Below are positions 36,898 through 43,760 of a DNA stretch of 64,000 nt, in pieces. The stretch is from an uncultured Brevundimonas sp. (GTDB lineage Bacteria > Pseudomonadota > Alphaproteobacteria > Caulobacterales > Caulobacteraceae). Position 1 is the first letter of the stretch; each line of letters begins with the position of its first letter. The notes under the pieces were generated by a model. It was not told where the DNA came from. It was given only the letters and a program-made list of their open reading frames with translations, and searched no databases. The translations under genes and the position numbers were made by a program. Location: the NCBI RefSeq assembly GCF_937863155.1, contig NZ_CALMFB010000069.1, forward strand, positions 118,765 through 182,764, in the 5' to 3' direction.

Positions 36898-38610
36898 TCA
36901 GGCCGCCAGGCCGGCCGACTTCATCAGCGGCCGCAAGGCCGTCAGCACCTGGGGTTCGGCCCCCAGGGCCGCGCGTGATTCCGGCAGACGCAGCAGCTTG
37001 ATCGCCTCGACCCGCGCCCGGTCGGCGGCCGGTCCGGTCGGCGCGGTCTCGCCCGCCGCGATCCGCAGCAGGACGGCCAGCTTCTGCACCACCGGGGCCG
37101 GGGCGCGCGCCAGCTGGGTCGTCAGGCGGCTTTCGGCCTCGACCATGCCGCCCACGGCGCCGATGACGGCGCAGATCGCCTGTTCATCGTGTTCCGACAG
37201 ATTGGCGGTGCGCACCGCCCGTTGCAGTTCCGCCAGAACGCCCAGCTTCTGGGCCGCGGTGCCGCCCGCCTGGCGCATCTCGGTCTCGAACCGCAGCGAG
37301 CCGACGCAGGCCTGAAGCCAGCGCGCGGCCGAGCGCTTGTTGGCGGCGCCGGTGACGTTCTCGCACAGGCGGGTCAGCATCTCGGCCTCGCACAGCACGG
37401 TGTCGCAAGCCTTGACATAGGCCGCCACGAAGTCGGCCGTGATCAGGATCTTGGACCGCTCGACGAAGGCGTTCTGGACCTCTTCCAGCGTCAGCAGCCG
37501 CCCGGCGGTGGCGGTCAGGGTGGTGGCCAGGGCGCGCAGGATGTCGATCTCGCCGGGCGCGTCGCTGGGGCGCAGGCGGCGCGGGCTCATCAGTTCGCGC
37601 AACACCATCCGCGCCAGGGACGAGGCCAGCAGGGGGAAGTCCCCGGCCGCCAGGCGCGCGCCCAGCCGCTGGGCCGGCCCGTCGACGGGCGGGATCATCA
37701 GCGCCAGCTTGGGGTCGGCCCGGATCACGATGCCGACCTCGGCCGGAGCGGCCATGCGCACCACGGCCGCCAGACTGGCGCCCTGATCCAGCGCCGGACC
37801 CAGGATTTCGGCCAGGGAGGTTCGCTGGGACAGCATCTCGCACAGCAGTTGCTCGACCGGCACCAGGGCCAGGGCGCGCGGCGGGCCGTCCATCGGCGCC
37901 CCGTCGGCGATGTCCATCAGGCGATCCAGGCGCTGCCGGGCGCCGCGCACATCGGCCATGGCCGCGCACACCGCCCCGCCCATGGCGAAAGCGCGATCGG
38001 CCTGACCCGCCAGCTTGTGCGCGACATCGGCCACCGAGCGCTGGCTCAGGTCGGCGAACAGCCCCTTGCGGCCCGCCAGAACCAGCCGCTCGATCGCCTT
38101 TTCGGCCAGGCGCTGATAGTGGCGCACCAGATCGTGGACGGTCTGGCCCGTGGCCTGGCTTTCCGGCACGGCCACCTTCTGGATGGCGTGTTGCAGCTCG
38201 ACGCCCGAGGCTTCCAGTTTTTCGACCAGATCGGGTCTGTGCAGCAGTTCGAACGCGGTGGCCCCGTTGCGGCTGAGCCAGTCCTCCAGCACCCGTCCGA
38301 TCAGTTCGCGCGCATGCGGGGCGTAGAGATCCTGGGGATTGTTGCACGAGGGGCCGGCGTCCTCCTCGGACACCAGACGCTTGCGTTTCACCTCGGGCGC
38401 GCCCTTGGTCAGCACCGTGGTGCTGGCGAAGGCCATGGTGTCGGGGTCCAGAGTCTCCTTGGTCACGCGCACGGCGGCGGCGCGGTCGTCCTTCAGCAGC
38501 TCCTCGGCCGTCTCGACCGCGGCCTTGCGGTCCTCGGTCGCCATCAGCAGCGACCACGGCGCTGGCGCCGTCTTGCGGATATAGACTTCGTAATGGACGG
38601 GACCGGCCAT
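36898..38610 (-). CDS. Large helical protein, unknown function
   Basis: 570 aa, no signal peptide and no membrane segments seen. The N-terminal 60 residues (HYEVYIRKTAPAPWSLLMATEDRKAAVETAEELL) look like a small alpha/beta module, and the rest is strongly helical and Ala/Leu-rich. I find no nucleotide-binding or catalytic motif. Codon use equals its neighbours, so it is not obviously foreign. It is monocistronic and ends 14 nt from the zinc-ribbon gene tail-to-tail. Probably a conserved Caulobacterales protein, but I cannot name it. Confidence 0.7.
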   Translation of the reverse strand: MAGPVHYEVYIRKTAPAPWSLLMATEDRKAAVETAEELLKDDRAAAVRVTKETLDPDTMAFASTTVLTKGAPEVKRKRLVSEEDAGPSCNNPQDLYAPHARELIGRVLEDWLSRNGATAFELLHRPDLVEKLEASGVELQHAIQKVAVPESQATGQTVHDLVRHYQRLAEKAIERLVLAGRKGLFADLSQRSVADVAHKLAGQADRAFAMGGAVCAAMADVRGARQRLDRLMDIADGAPMDGPPRALALVPVEQLLCEMLSQRTSLAEILGPALDQGASLAAVVRMAAPAEVGIVIRADPKLALMIPPVDGPAQRLGARLAAGDFPLLASSLARMVLRELMSPRRLRPSDAPGEIDILRALATTLTATAGRLLTLEEVQNAFVERSKILITADFVAAYVKACDTVLCEAEMLTRLCENVTGAANKRSAARWLQACVGSLRFETEMRQAGGTAAQKLGVLAELQRAVRTANLSEHDEQAICAVIGAVGGMVEAESRLTTQLARAPAPVVQKLAVLLRIAAGETAPTGPAADRARVEAIKLLRLPESRAALGAEPQVLTALRPLMKSAGLAA

Positions 38611-38857
38611 GACACGCTTTCAGATACTGGGACCGGCAAGGTGGCACGAGAGGGTTTAAGGCGGGGTTTCGTGACCCCACACCCGTCGCGGATGGCCCTT
38701 AAAGGTTTCAGCCGTCATTCCCGACGCCTTCGCTCCCATTCAGCTCAAAAAACGCTGTTGCCTATTTGGCGCAGGCGAGAGGCGTTCCAGGCTGAGTGAA
38801 GAAACACCTCGTTGGCGAACGCTGTCTGGAGTAGGGACTTGGAAGGGAGAGAAATTC

Positions 38858-39559
38858 ATGAACAAGTTCATATATCCGATAGCATTTATGGCCTTCGTCC
38901 TTGGCCTGTTGTTCGCCGGGGCTGCGGCGGCGCAGGCGACCTACACCTTCATGCCGCCCGGGAACTACACCGTCGTCCAACCTGATGCGACGCCGGGTTG
39001 CAGCATCGCCCCTTGCGCAGATTATACGGCGGGTATGACGGTAACGGGCAGCTTCACGACGGCCAGCGTCCTGCCGCCGAATTTCTCTGGCAACGCCTAT
39101 CCTCTGCTGCAGAGCTTCAGCTTCAACGATGGCTTGACCACCTATGCATCTTCGGACGCGCAGGTGACGGTGCGCTATTTCGATCTGACCACGGATGCAA
39201 CCGGTGCAATAACCGGCTTCAACGTCCTCATTCAGCGCTGGCGAACGGCGACGCCGACGGTGGGGTCGGGCGCTGTCGATAATCGATTTGACATGGTTCA
39301 GATGACTGGAGTTTTGACGGCTGGGGAAAACGAGATGGAATGCGCCTTCGCCATCGGGGCGTCGCCCGGCGCCGCCGTGCCCAACAGCTGCACGGGCTGG
39401 CAGGGTTCGTTGGATTACACCTACGCCACCGCTCCTGTCGGTTCGTTCGTTCTGACGGCGGCGGTTCCGACTCTTTCGGAATGGGCGATGATTCTGTTTG
39501 GCGTACTGCTGGCTGGGGGCGCGGCCCTGATGGTCCAGCGTCGGCGGATGGCGGCCTGA
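38858..39559 (+). CDS. IPTL-CTERM surface protein
   Basis: 233 aa. Signal peptide (MNKFIYPIAFMAFVLGLLFAGAAAAQA), then a Thr/Ser/Ala-rich beta domain with paired Cys (GCSIAPCADY, MECAF, SCTGW), and a C-terminal sorting signal VPTLSEWAMILFG followed by a hydrophobic helix and MVQRRRMAA. That end is the IPTL-CTERM type of putative protein-sorting tail (short motif, helix, basic residues). No sortase-like partner is nearby. GC looks lower than its neighbours: 39121-39180 counts 33 of 60. GGGAG precedes the ATG, and a strong terminator follows. Confidence 0.85.
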   Translation: MNKFIYPIAFMAFVLGLLFAGAAAAQATYTFMPPGNYTVVQPDATPGCSIAPCADYTAGMTVTGSFTTASVLPPNFSGNAYPLLQSFSFNDGLTTYASSDAQVTVRYFDLTTDATGAITGFNVLIQRWRTATPTVGSGAVDNRFDMVQMTGVLTAGENEMECAFAIGASPGAAVPNSCTGWQGSLDYTYATAPVGSFVLTAAVPTLSEWAMILFGVLLAGGAALMVQRRRMAA

Positions 39560-39581
39560 TATTGTGATCTGAGACGACTGA

Positions 39582-39612
39582 GGCCTCGACCGAAGACGGT
39601 CGGGGCCTTTTT
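39582..39612 (+). terminator. Rho-independent terminator after the IPTL-CTERM gene
   Basis: GGCCTCGACC (39582-39591) pairs with GGTCGGGGCC (39598-39607), a 10-bp stem with one G-T wobble, loop GAAGAC, followed by five Ts (39608-39612). It is 22 nt after the stop and separates this gene from the chvI operon. Confidence 0.85.
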
Positions 39613-39822
39613 CCGACCCGCCCCTGCACGCATCTCCACGCGGCGCGAAGCCCCGCCGGGCAGGGCGAGGCCCGACGAAGCCCGGAGCTTGCACCCCTGA
39701 GGCGCCACCCCCATTTCCGGCTGCCTAAATCTAACCGCGATCCCGTAGAACGGTTACGCTTGCCGCGCGTTTGGCGTAGGGCGGGGGCGTAATGGCCCTG
39801 GCCGCGATCAGAGGAGACACTC

Positions 39823-40527
39823 TTGGCCAACATCACCCTGGTCGATGACGACGAGAACATCGTGGCGTCGGTTTCGCTGGCGCTGGAAAGCCATGGCCAC
39901 AAGATCACCGCCTATCATGACGGCGCCGCCGGGCTGGAAGCCCTGGAGGCCACGCCGCCGGATCTGGTGATCCTGGACGTGAAGATGCCGCGCATGGACG
40001 GGATGGAGGTGCTGCGCCGCCTGCGCCAGACCAGCCAGATCCCGGTCATCATGCTGACGTCCAAGGACGAGGAGATCGACGAGATCCTGGGCTTCAACCT
40101 GGGCGCCGACGACTATATCCACAAACCGTTCAGCCAGCGGCTGCTGATCGAACGGGTCAAGGCCCTGCTGCGCCGCTCGGGCGCCGATGGCGGCGAACCG
40201 GAACCGTCGGCCGAGGCTTCGGGCAAGGCGATCAAGCGCGGCAAGCTGACCATGGACCCGGCGCGCCACGAATGCACCTGGGACGGCAAGGCGGTGAAGC
40301 TGACGGTCACCGAATTCCTGCTGCTTCAGGCCCTGGCCCAGCGGCCCGGCTTCGTGAAGAGCCGCGACAACCTGATGGACGCCGCCTACGACGATCAGGT
40401 CTATGTCGACGACCGCACCATCGACAGCCACGTCAAGCGGATGCGCAAGAAATTCCGCGTCGTCGACAATGAGTTCGACGCCATCGAGACCCTGTATGGC
40501 GTCGGATACCGATACCGCGAGAGCTGA
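39823..40527 (+). CDS. chvI: Response regulator ChvI (OmpR family)
   Basis: 234 aa. Receiver with acidic pocket DDDEN and phospho-acceptor D52 ([16 protein letters not shown]), signalling Thr/Lys (LTSKDEE, KPFSQR), and a C-terminal winged-helix DNA-binding domain ending [16 protein letters not shown]. The sequence and the following chvG-hprK-EIIA-HPr order identify ChvI, the alphaproteobacterial envelope/acid-stress regulator. The start is TTG, preceded by GAGGAG 7 nt upstream, whereas most neighbours use ATG. chvG begins inside its end. Confidence 0.95.
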   Translation: MANITLVDDDENIVASVSLALESHGHKITAYHDGAAGLEALEATPPDLVILDVKMPRMDGMEVLRRLRQTSQIPVIMLTSKDEEIDEILGFNLGADDYIHKPFSQRLLIERVKALLRRSGADGGEPEPSAEASGKAIKRGKLTMDPARHECTWDGKAVKLTVTEFLLLQALAQRPGFVKSRDNLMDAAYDDQVYVDDRTIDSHVKRMRKKFRVVDNEFDAIETLYGVGYRYRES

Positions 40528-42178
40528 TCCCGAGCCGTCGACGACGGCGACGGCCGGGCGCCGGTTCGGCCTCGGCCGTTTTCGGCTGAGCGCGCTGCGC
40601 TCGGGCGGGTTCCGGCCGGGCGGGTCGCGCTTGGGCGGCTTCATCCTGGCGCTGAACCTGCTCAGCCTGCTGATCCTGTTCGGCGGCGCCCTGGCGCTGA
40701 ACGAATGGCGGCGCGGTCTGGTCGAGGCGCGTCAGCAGTCGCTGACGGTCCAGGCCGAGCTTCTGGCCAATCTGCTGGGCGAGGCGGGGGCGACGCGGGG
40801 CGAGCCGCGGCCGATGCTGAACCCCACCGACGCGGCCCTGCTGCTGCGGGACAAATTCATTCCCACCGGCCAGAGGGCGCGCCTGTACGACCAGGACGGG
40901 CTTCTGGTGACCGACAGTTTTGCGGTGTCCGAGATCATCGGCGGGTCGCCCCTGACCGCCCCCCTGCCCGCCGGGGTTCCGGCGCGCGACCCCACCGCCG
41001 CCCAGCAGGACCGCAACGAGCGGCTAGAGGATCAGGCCGCAGAACAGCTGGCCGCCGAGGTCGAACGCGCCCTGTCCGGCGAGGCTCAGGCCACGGTGCG
41101 ACCGTCCGAGACCGGCGATCCGGTGGTGTCCGTCTCCATCCCCGTGCGCCATGTCCAGCAGGTTCTGGGCGTGCTGACGCTGGAGGCCGGCGATGTGGAC
41201 GAGATCCTGTCGGCCCAGCGCCGGGCCCTGGTGCCCTTCGCCCTGGTGGCGCTGGCGGTGAACCTGCTGGCCTCGCTGGTGCTGCACCTGTTCGTGGCCC
41301 GGCCCATCATGCGGCTGTCGCGGGCGGCGGACGAGGTGCGGATGCAGCGGGCACGCGCCATCTCCCTGCCCGATCTGGAGGGCCGCAAGGACGAGATCGG
41401 CGACCTGGCCCGGTCGCTGGAGACCATGACCGAGACCCTGTCGGCCCGCATGGACGCCATCGAAGGCTTCGCCGCCGACGTCAGCCACGAGATCAAGAAC
41501 CCCCTGACCTCGATCCGGTCGGCGCTGGAGACCCTGGCCCTGGTCAAGACCGACGCCCAGAAGGACAAGCTGACCACCCTGCTGCAACAGGATGTGCGGC
41601 GACTGGACCGGCTGATCACCGACATTTCCAACGCCTCACGCCTGGACGCCGAACTGTCGCGCGAACGGCCACGGCTGATCGACATGGGCGAGCTGTTGAA
41701 CGAGGTGGTCCAGATTTACGCCGCCACGTCCAAGCCGGGCGAGGCGGCTGTCGGGCTGGAGGTCCGCCCGGCCGCGGGGGCCGAGGCGCGCGTGCTGGGC
41801 CAGGACGGGCCGCTGGGCCAGGTGTTCCGCAACCTGATCGACAACGCCCGCTCGTTCAGCCCGCCGGGCGGAACCGTGCGCGTGACGCTGGAGCGCGACC
41901 CCATCGACGCCTGCCCCATCCATGTGCGGGTCGAGGACGACGGCCCGGGCATACCGCCCGACAATCTGAACACCGTGTTTGAACGCTTCTACACCTCGCG
42001 GCCCAAGGGGACGGCCTTCGGCTCCAACTCGGGCCTGGGCCTGTCCATCGTGCGTCAGATCGTCGAGGCCCACGGCGGCCGCGTCTGGGCCGAAAACCGC
42101 ACCGACGCCGAGGGCGCCGTCACGGGCGCCCGCTTCACCGTGGCCCTGCCGGCCGGATCGACCGGCCGCCGCGCATGA
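40496..42178 (+). CDS. chvG: Sensor histidine kinase ChvG
   Basis: About 560 aa. A first membrane helix ([19 protein letters not shown]), a periplasmic domain (to about residue 240), a second helix ([23 protein letters not shown]), HAMP ([15 protein letters not shown]), DHp with His near 333 ([19 protein letters not shown]), and HATPase ([27 protein letters not shown]). Partner kinase of ChvI. The ATG at 40496 lies 32 nt inside chvI, the best start that keeps the first helix and the family N-terminus. Confidence 0.93.
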   Translation: MASDTDTARADPEPSTTATAGRRFGLGRFRLSALRSGGFRPGGSRLGGFILALNLLSLLILFGGALALNEWRRGLVEARQQSLTVQAELLANLLGEAGATRGEPRPMLNPTDAALLLRDKFIPTGQRARLYDQDGLLVTDSFAVSEIIGGSPLTAPLPAGVPARDPTAAQQDRNERLEDQAAEQLAAEVERALSGEAQATVRPSETGDPVVSVSIPVRHVQQVLGVLTLEAGDVDEILSAQRRALVPFALVALAVNLLASLVLHLFVARPIMRLSRAADEVRMQRARAISLPDLEGRKDEIGDLARSLETMTETLSARMDAIEGFAADVSHEIKNPLTSIRSALETLALVKTDAQKDKLTTLLQQDVRRLDRLITDISNASRLDAELSRERPRLIDMGELLNEVVQIYAATSKPGEAAVGLEVRPAAGAEARVLGQDGPLGQVFRNLIDNARSFSPPGGTVRVTLERDPIDACPIHVRVEDDGPGIPPDNLNTVFERFYTSRPKGTAFGSNSGLGLSIVRQIVEAHGGRVWAENRTDAEGAVTGARFTVALPAGSTGRRA

Positions 42179-42621
42179 CGCCGACCGTTCACGCCACCGT
42201 CGTGGCCGCGCCCTTCGCCGAGGGGTGGCGGGCCGTGATGTTGACCGGGCCGTCCGGCGCGGGAAAGAGCGATCTGGCCCTGCGGCTGATGCGGGCGGGC
42301 TTTCGTCTGGTCGCCGACGACCGCGCCCATGTCTGGGCCTCGGGCGGGCGGCTGTACGCCACGGCCCCCGAGACCCTGGCCGGACGCATAGAGGCGCGAG
42401 GCCTGGGCGTGCTGAAGACCTCGATCCGGCCCATGGCCCGGGTGCGACTGATCGTCCGCCTGACCTCGGAACCGGTCGAACGCATGCCCGATCCGGCCTT
42501 CCAGACGCTGGCAGGACTACAGATTCCCCTTGTGAATCTGGATCCCAGGCCCGCCTCGGCGGTCGCCTTGGTCGCAGGCGCTCTGACGGGCTTTGATCGC
42601 GACGCAGTTTGGCCTATCTAG
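42175..42621 (+). CDS. hprK: HPr kinase/phosphorylase, short alphaproteobacterial form
   Basis: 148 aa, only the catalytic C-terminal domain that alphaproteobacteria keep. P-loop GPSGAGKSDLALRLMRAG near 25-42, LVADDRAHVW, and IEARGLGVLKTS, the HprK signature. It phosphorylates HPr on a serine (S55 in the HPr encoded here fits). ATGA overlap with chvG couples sensor and PTS branch. Tail is shorter than in Firmicutes, as usual in this group. Confidence 0.93.
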   Translation: MTPTVHATVVAAPFAEGWRAVMLTGPSGAGKSDLALRLMRAGFRLVADDRAHVWASGGRLYATAPETLAGRIEARGLGVLKTSIRPMARVRLIVRLTSEPVERMPDPAFQTLAGLQIPLVNLDPRPASAVALVAGALTGFDRDAVWPI

Positions 42622-42692
42622 GCCGGCTTGCGGTCCGGTCGGGCGAACGCCCCCAAGGACGCGACACGGGGCTTAGTCTTGGCGGTTCCTGA

Positions 42693-43097
42693 ATGATCGG
42701 CCTGGTCATCGTCACTCACGGCGGCCTGGCCTCCGAGTTCCTTTCGGCCATGGAGCATGTGGTCGGGCCGCAGCGCGGCGTGGCCGCCATCTGCATCGGC
42801 CCCGAGGACGACATGGAGCGGCGCCGCCGCGACATCGTCGACGCGGCCGCCGCCGTGGACGACGGCGACGGCGTGATCCTGCTGACGGACATGTTCGGCG
42901 GCACGCCGTCCAATCTGGCCATTTCGGTCATGGAGCAGACCCGCGCCGAGGTCATCGCCGGGCTGAACCTGCCCATGCTGATCAAGCTGGCCAGCGTGCG
43001 CGGCCGCGAAAGCCTGGACGCCTGCGTCGCCGCGGCCCAGGACGCCGGCCGCAAATACATCTCGGTCGCCTCATGGGTTCTGACGGGTGAGAAATGA
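42693..43097 (+). CDS. PTS EIIA (mannose/fructose-type) phosphocarrier
   Basis: 134 aa EIIA of the ManX/fructose-mannose class with active-site H9 (GLVIVTHGGLASEFL) and the family segment VILLTDMFGGTPSNLAIS. There is no EIIB/EIIC in view, so this is an incomplete regulatory phosphorelay (PTS-Ntr-like), as in other alphaproteobacteria. The 71-nt gap from hprK has no clear ribosome site. It overlaps ptsH by 4 nt. Confidence 0.92.
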   Translation: MIGLVIVTHGGLASEFLSAMEHVVGPQRGVAAICIGPEDDMERRRRDIVDAAAAVDDGDGVILLTDMFGGTPSNLAISVMEQTRAEVIAGLNLPMLIKLASVRGRESLDACVAAAQDAGRKYISVASWVLTGEK

Positions 43098-43390
43098 GCG
43101 AAACTGACACCGCCCAGAACCCGACCCGCGCCATCGTCGGCATCTGCAACCAGCGCGGCCTGCACGCCCGCGCCTCGGCCAAATTCGTCAAGCTGGCCTC
43201 CGTCTATGAGGCCGAGGTCAAGGTGACCCGCGACGGCGTCACCGTGGACGCGCGCTCCATCATGGGTCTTCTGATGCTGGGCGCCGGAAACGGCTGCGAC
43301 GTCACCATCGAGGCCGAGGGCCCCGATGCGGCCGAAGCCGTCGCCGCCCTGGCCGAACTGGTCCAGCGCCGCTTCGACGAGGACCAGTAG
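43094..43390 (+). CDS. ptsH: HPr-family phosphocarrier
   Basis: 98 aa. H24 in QRGLHARASAKFVKL is the PEP-derived phosphorylation site, and S55 in ARSIMGLLMLGAG is the site targeted by HprK. It completes the hprK-EIIA-HPr branch; EI (ptsP) is not in the window. ATGA overlap with the EIIA gene. Last gene of the chvI operon. Confidence 0.94.
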   Translation: MSETDTAQNPTRAIVGICNQRGLHARASAKFVKLASVYEAEVKVTRDGVTVDARSIMGLLMLGAGNGCDVTIEAEGPDAAEAVAALAELVQRRFDEDQ

Positions 43391-43412
43391 GTCCGTCCAG
43401 GCGCCCCCAGCC

Positions 43413-43454
43413 CTACAGGCCCCGATCTACAGGCCCAGTTCTACAGCCCCAGGG
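43413..43454. repeat. Three tandem 14-bp units
   Basis: Units at 43413-43426, 43427-43440 and 43441-43454 all begin CTACAG and share most bases (CTACAGGCCCCGAT, CTACAGGCCCAGTT, CTACAGCCCCAGGG). The third unit includes the stop codon of the minus-strand GNAT gene, so the array has grown at its 3' end, probably by slippage. Confidence 0.7.
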
Positions 43455-43749
43455 CCGTCCGGTATGACGGATGCACGATCTCGGCCCATTCGGGATGCTT
43501 CTGCAGATAGCCGGCGAAGAACGGACAGGTCGGCAGGATGACCAGGCCCCGCGCCTTGATGTCCGCCAGCACATGGCGCGCCATCCGGCTGGCGATGCCG
43601 CGCCCTTCCAGCGGAATCGGCACGATGGTCTCGGTGATCAGAAGCCCGCCGGCCACGGGGTTGTAGATCACCACCGCCGTCTGCCCCTCGATGGTCAGTT
43701 CATATCGCCGCGCCTCGGCGTTGTCGCGAATGTCGGGATCGGGGGTCAT
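43441..43749 (-). CDS. Small GNAT-fold acetyltransferase (YidJ/CG type)
   Basis: About 102 aa. The segment VVIYNPVAGGLLITETIVPIPLEGRGIASRMARHVL has the acetyl-CoA loop of the compact GNAT type, and CPFFAGYLQKHPEWAEIVHPSYR is the usual C-terminus. Such short proteins (Acetyltransf_CG type) have unclear substrates. ATG 43749 has GGAG 6 nt upstream; METVMTPDPD from ATG 43761 is an alternative that overlaps the polA stop by one base. Probably in one transcript with polA. Confidence 0.85.
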   Translation of the reverse strand: MTPDPDIRDNAEARRYELTIEGQTAVVIYNPVAGGLLITETIVPIPLEGRGIASRMARHVLADIKARGLVILPTCPFFAGYLQKHPEWAEIVHPSYRTALGL

Positions 43750-43760
43750 GACGGTCTCCA

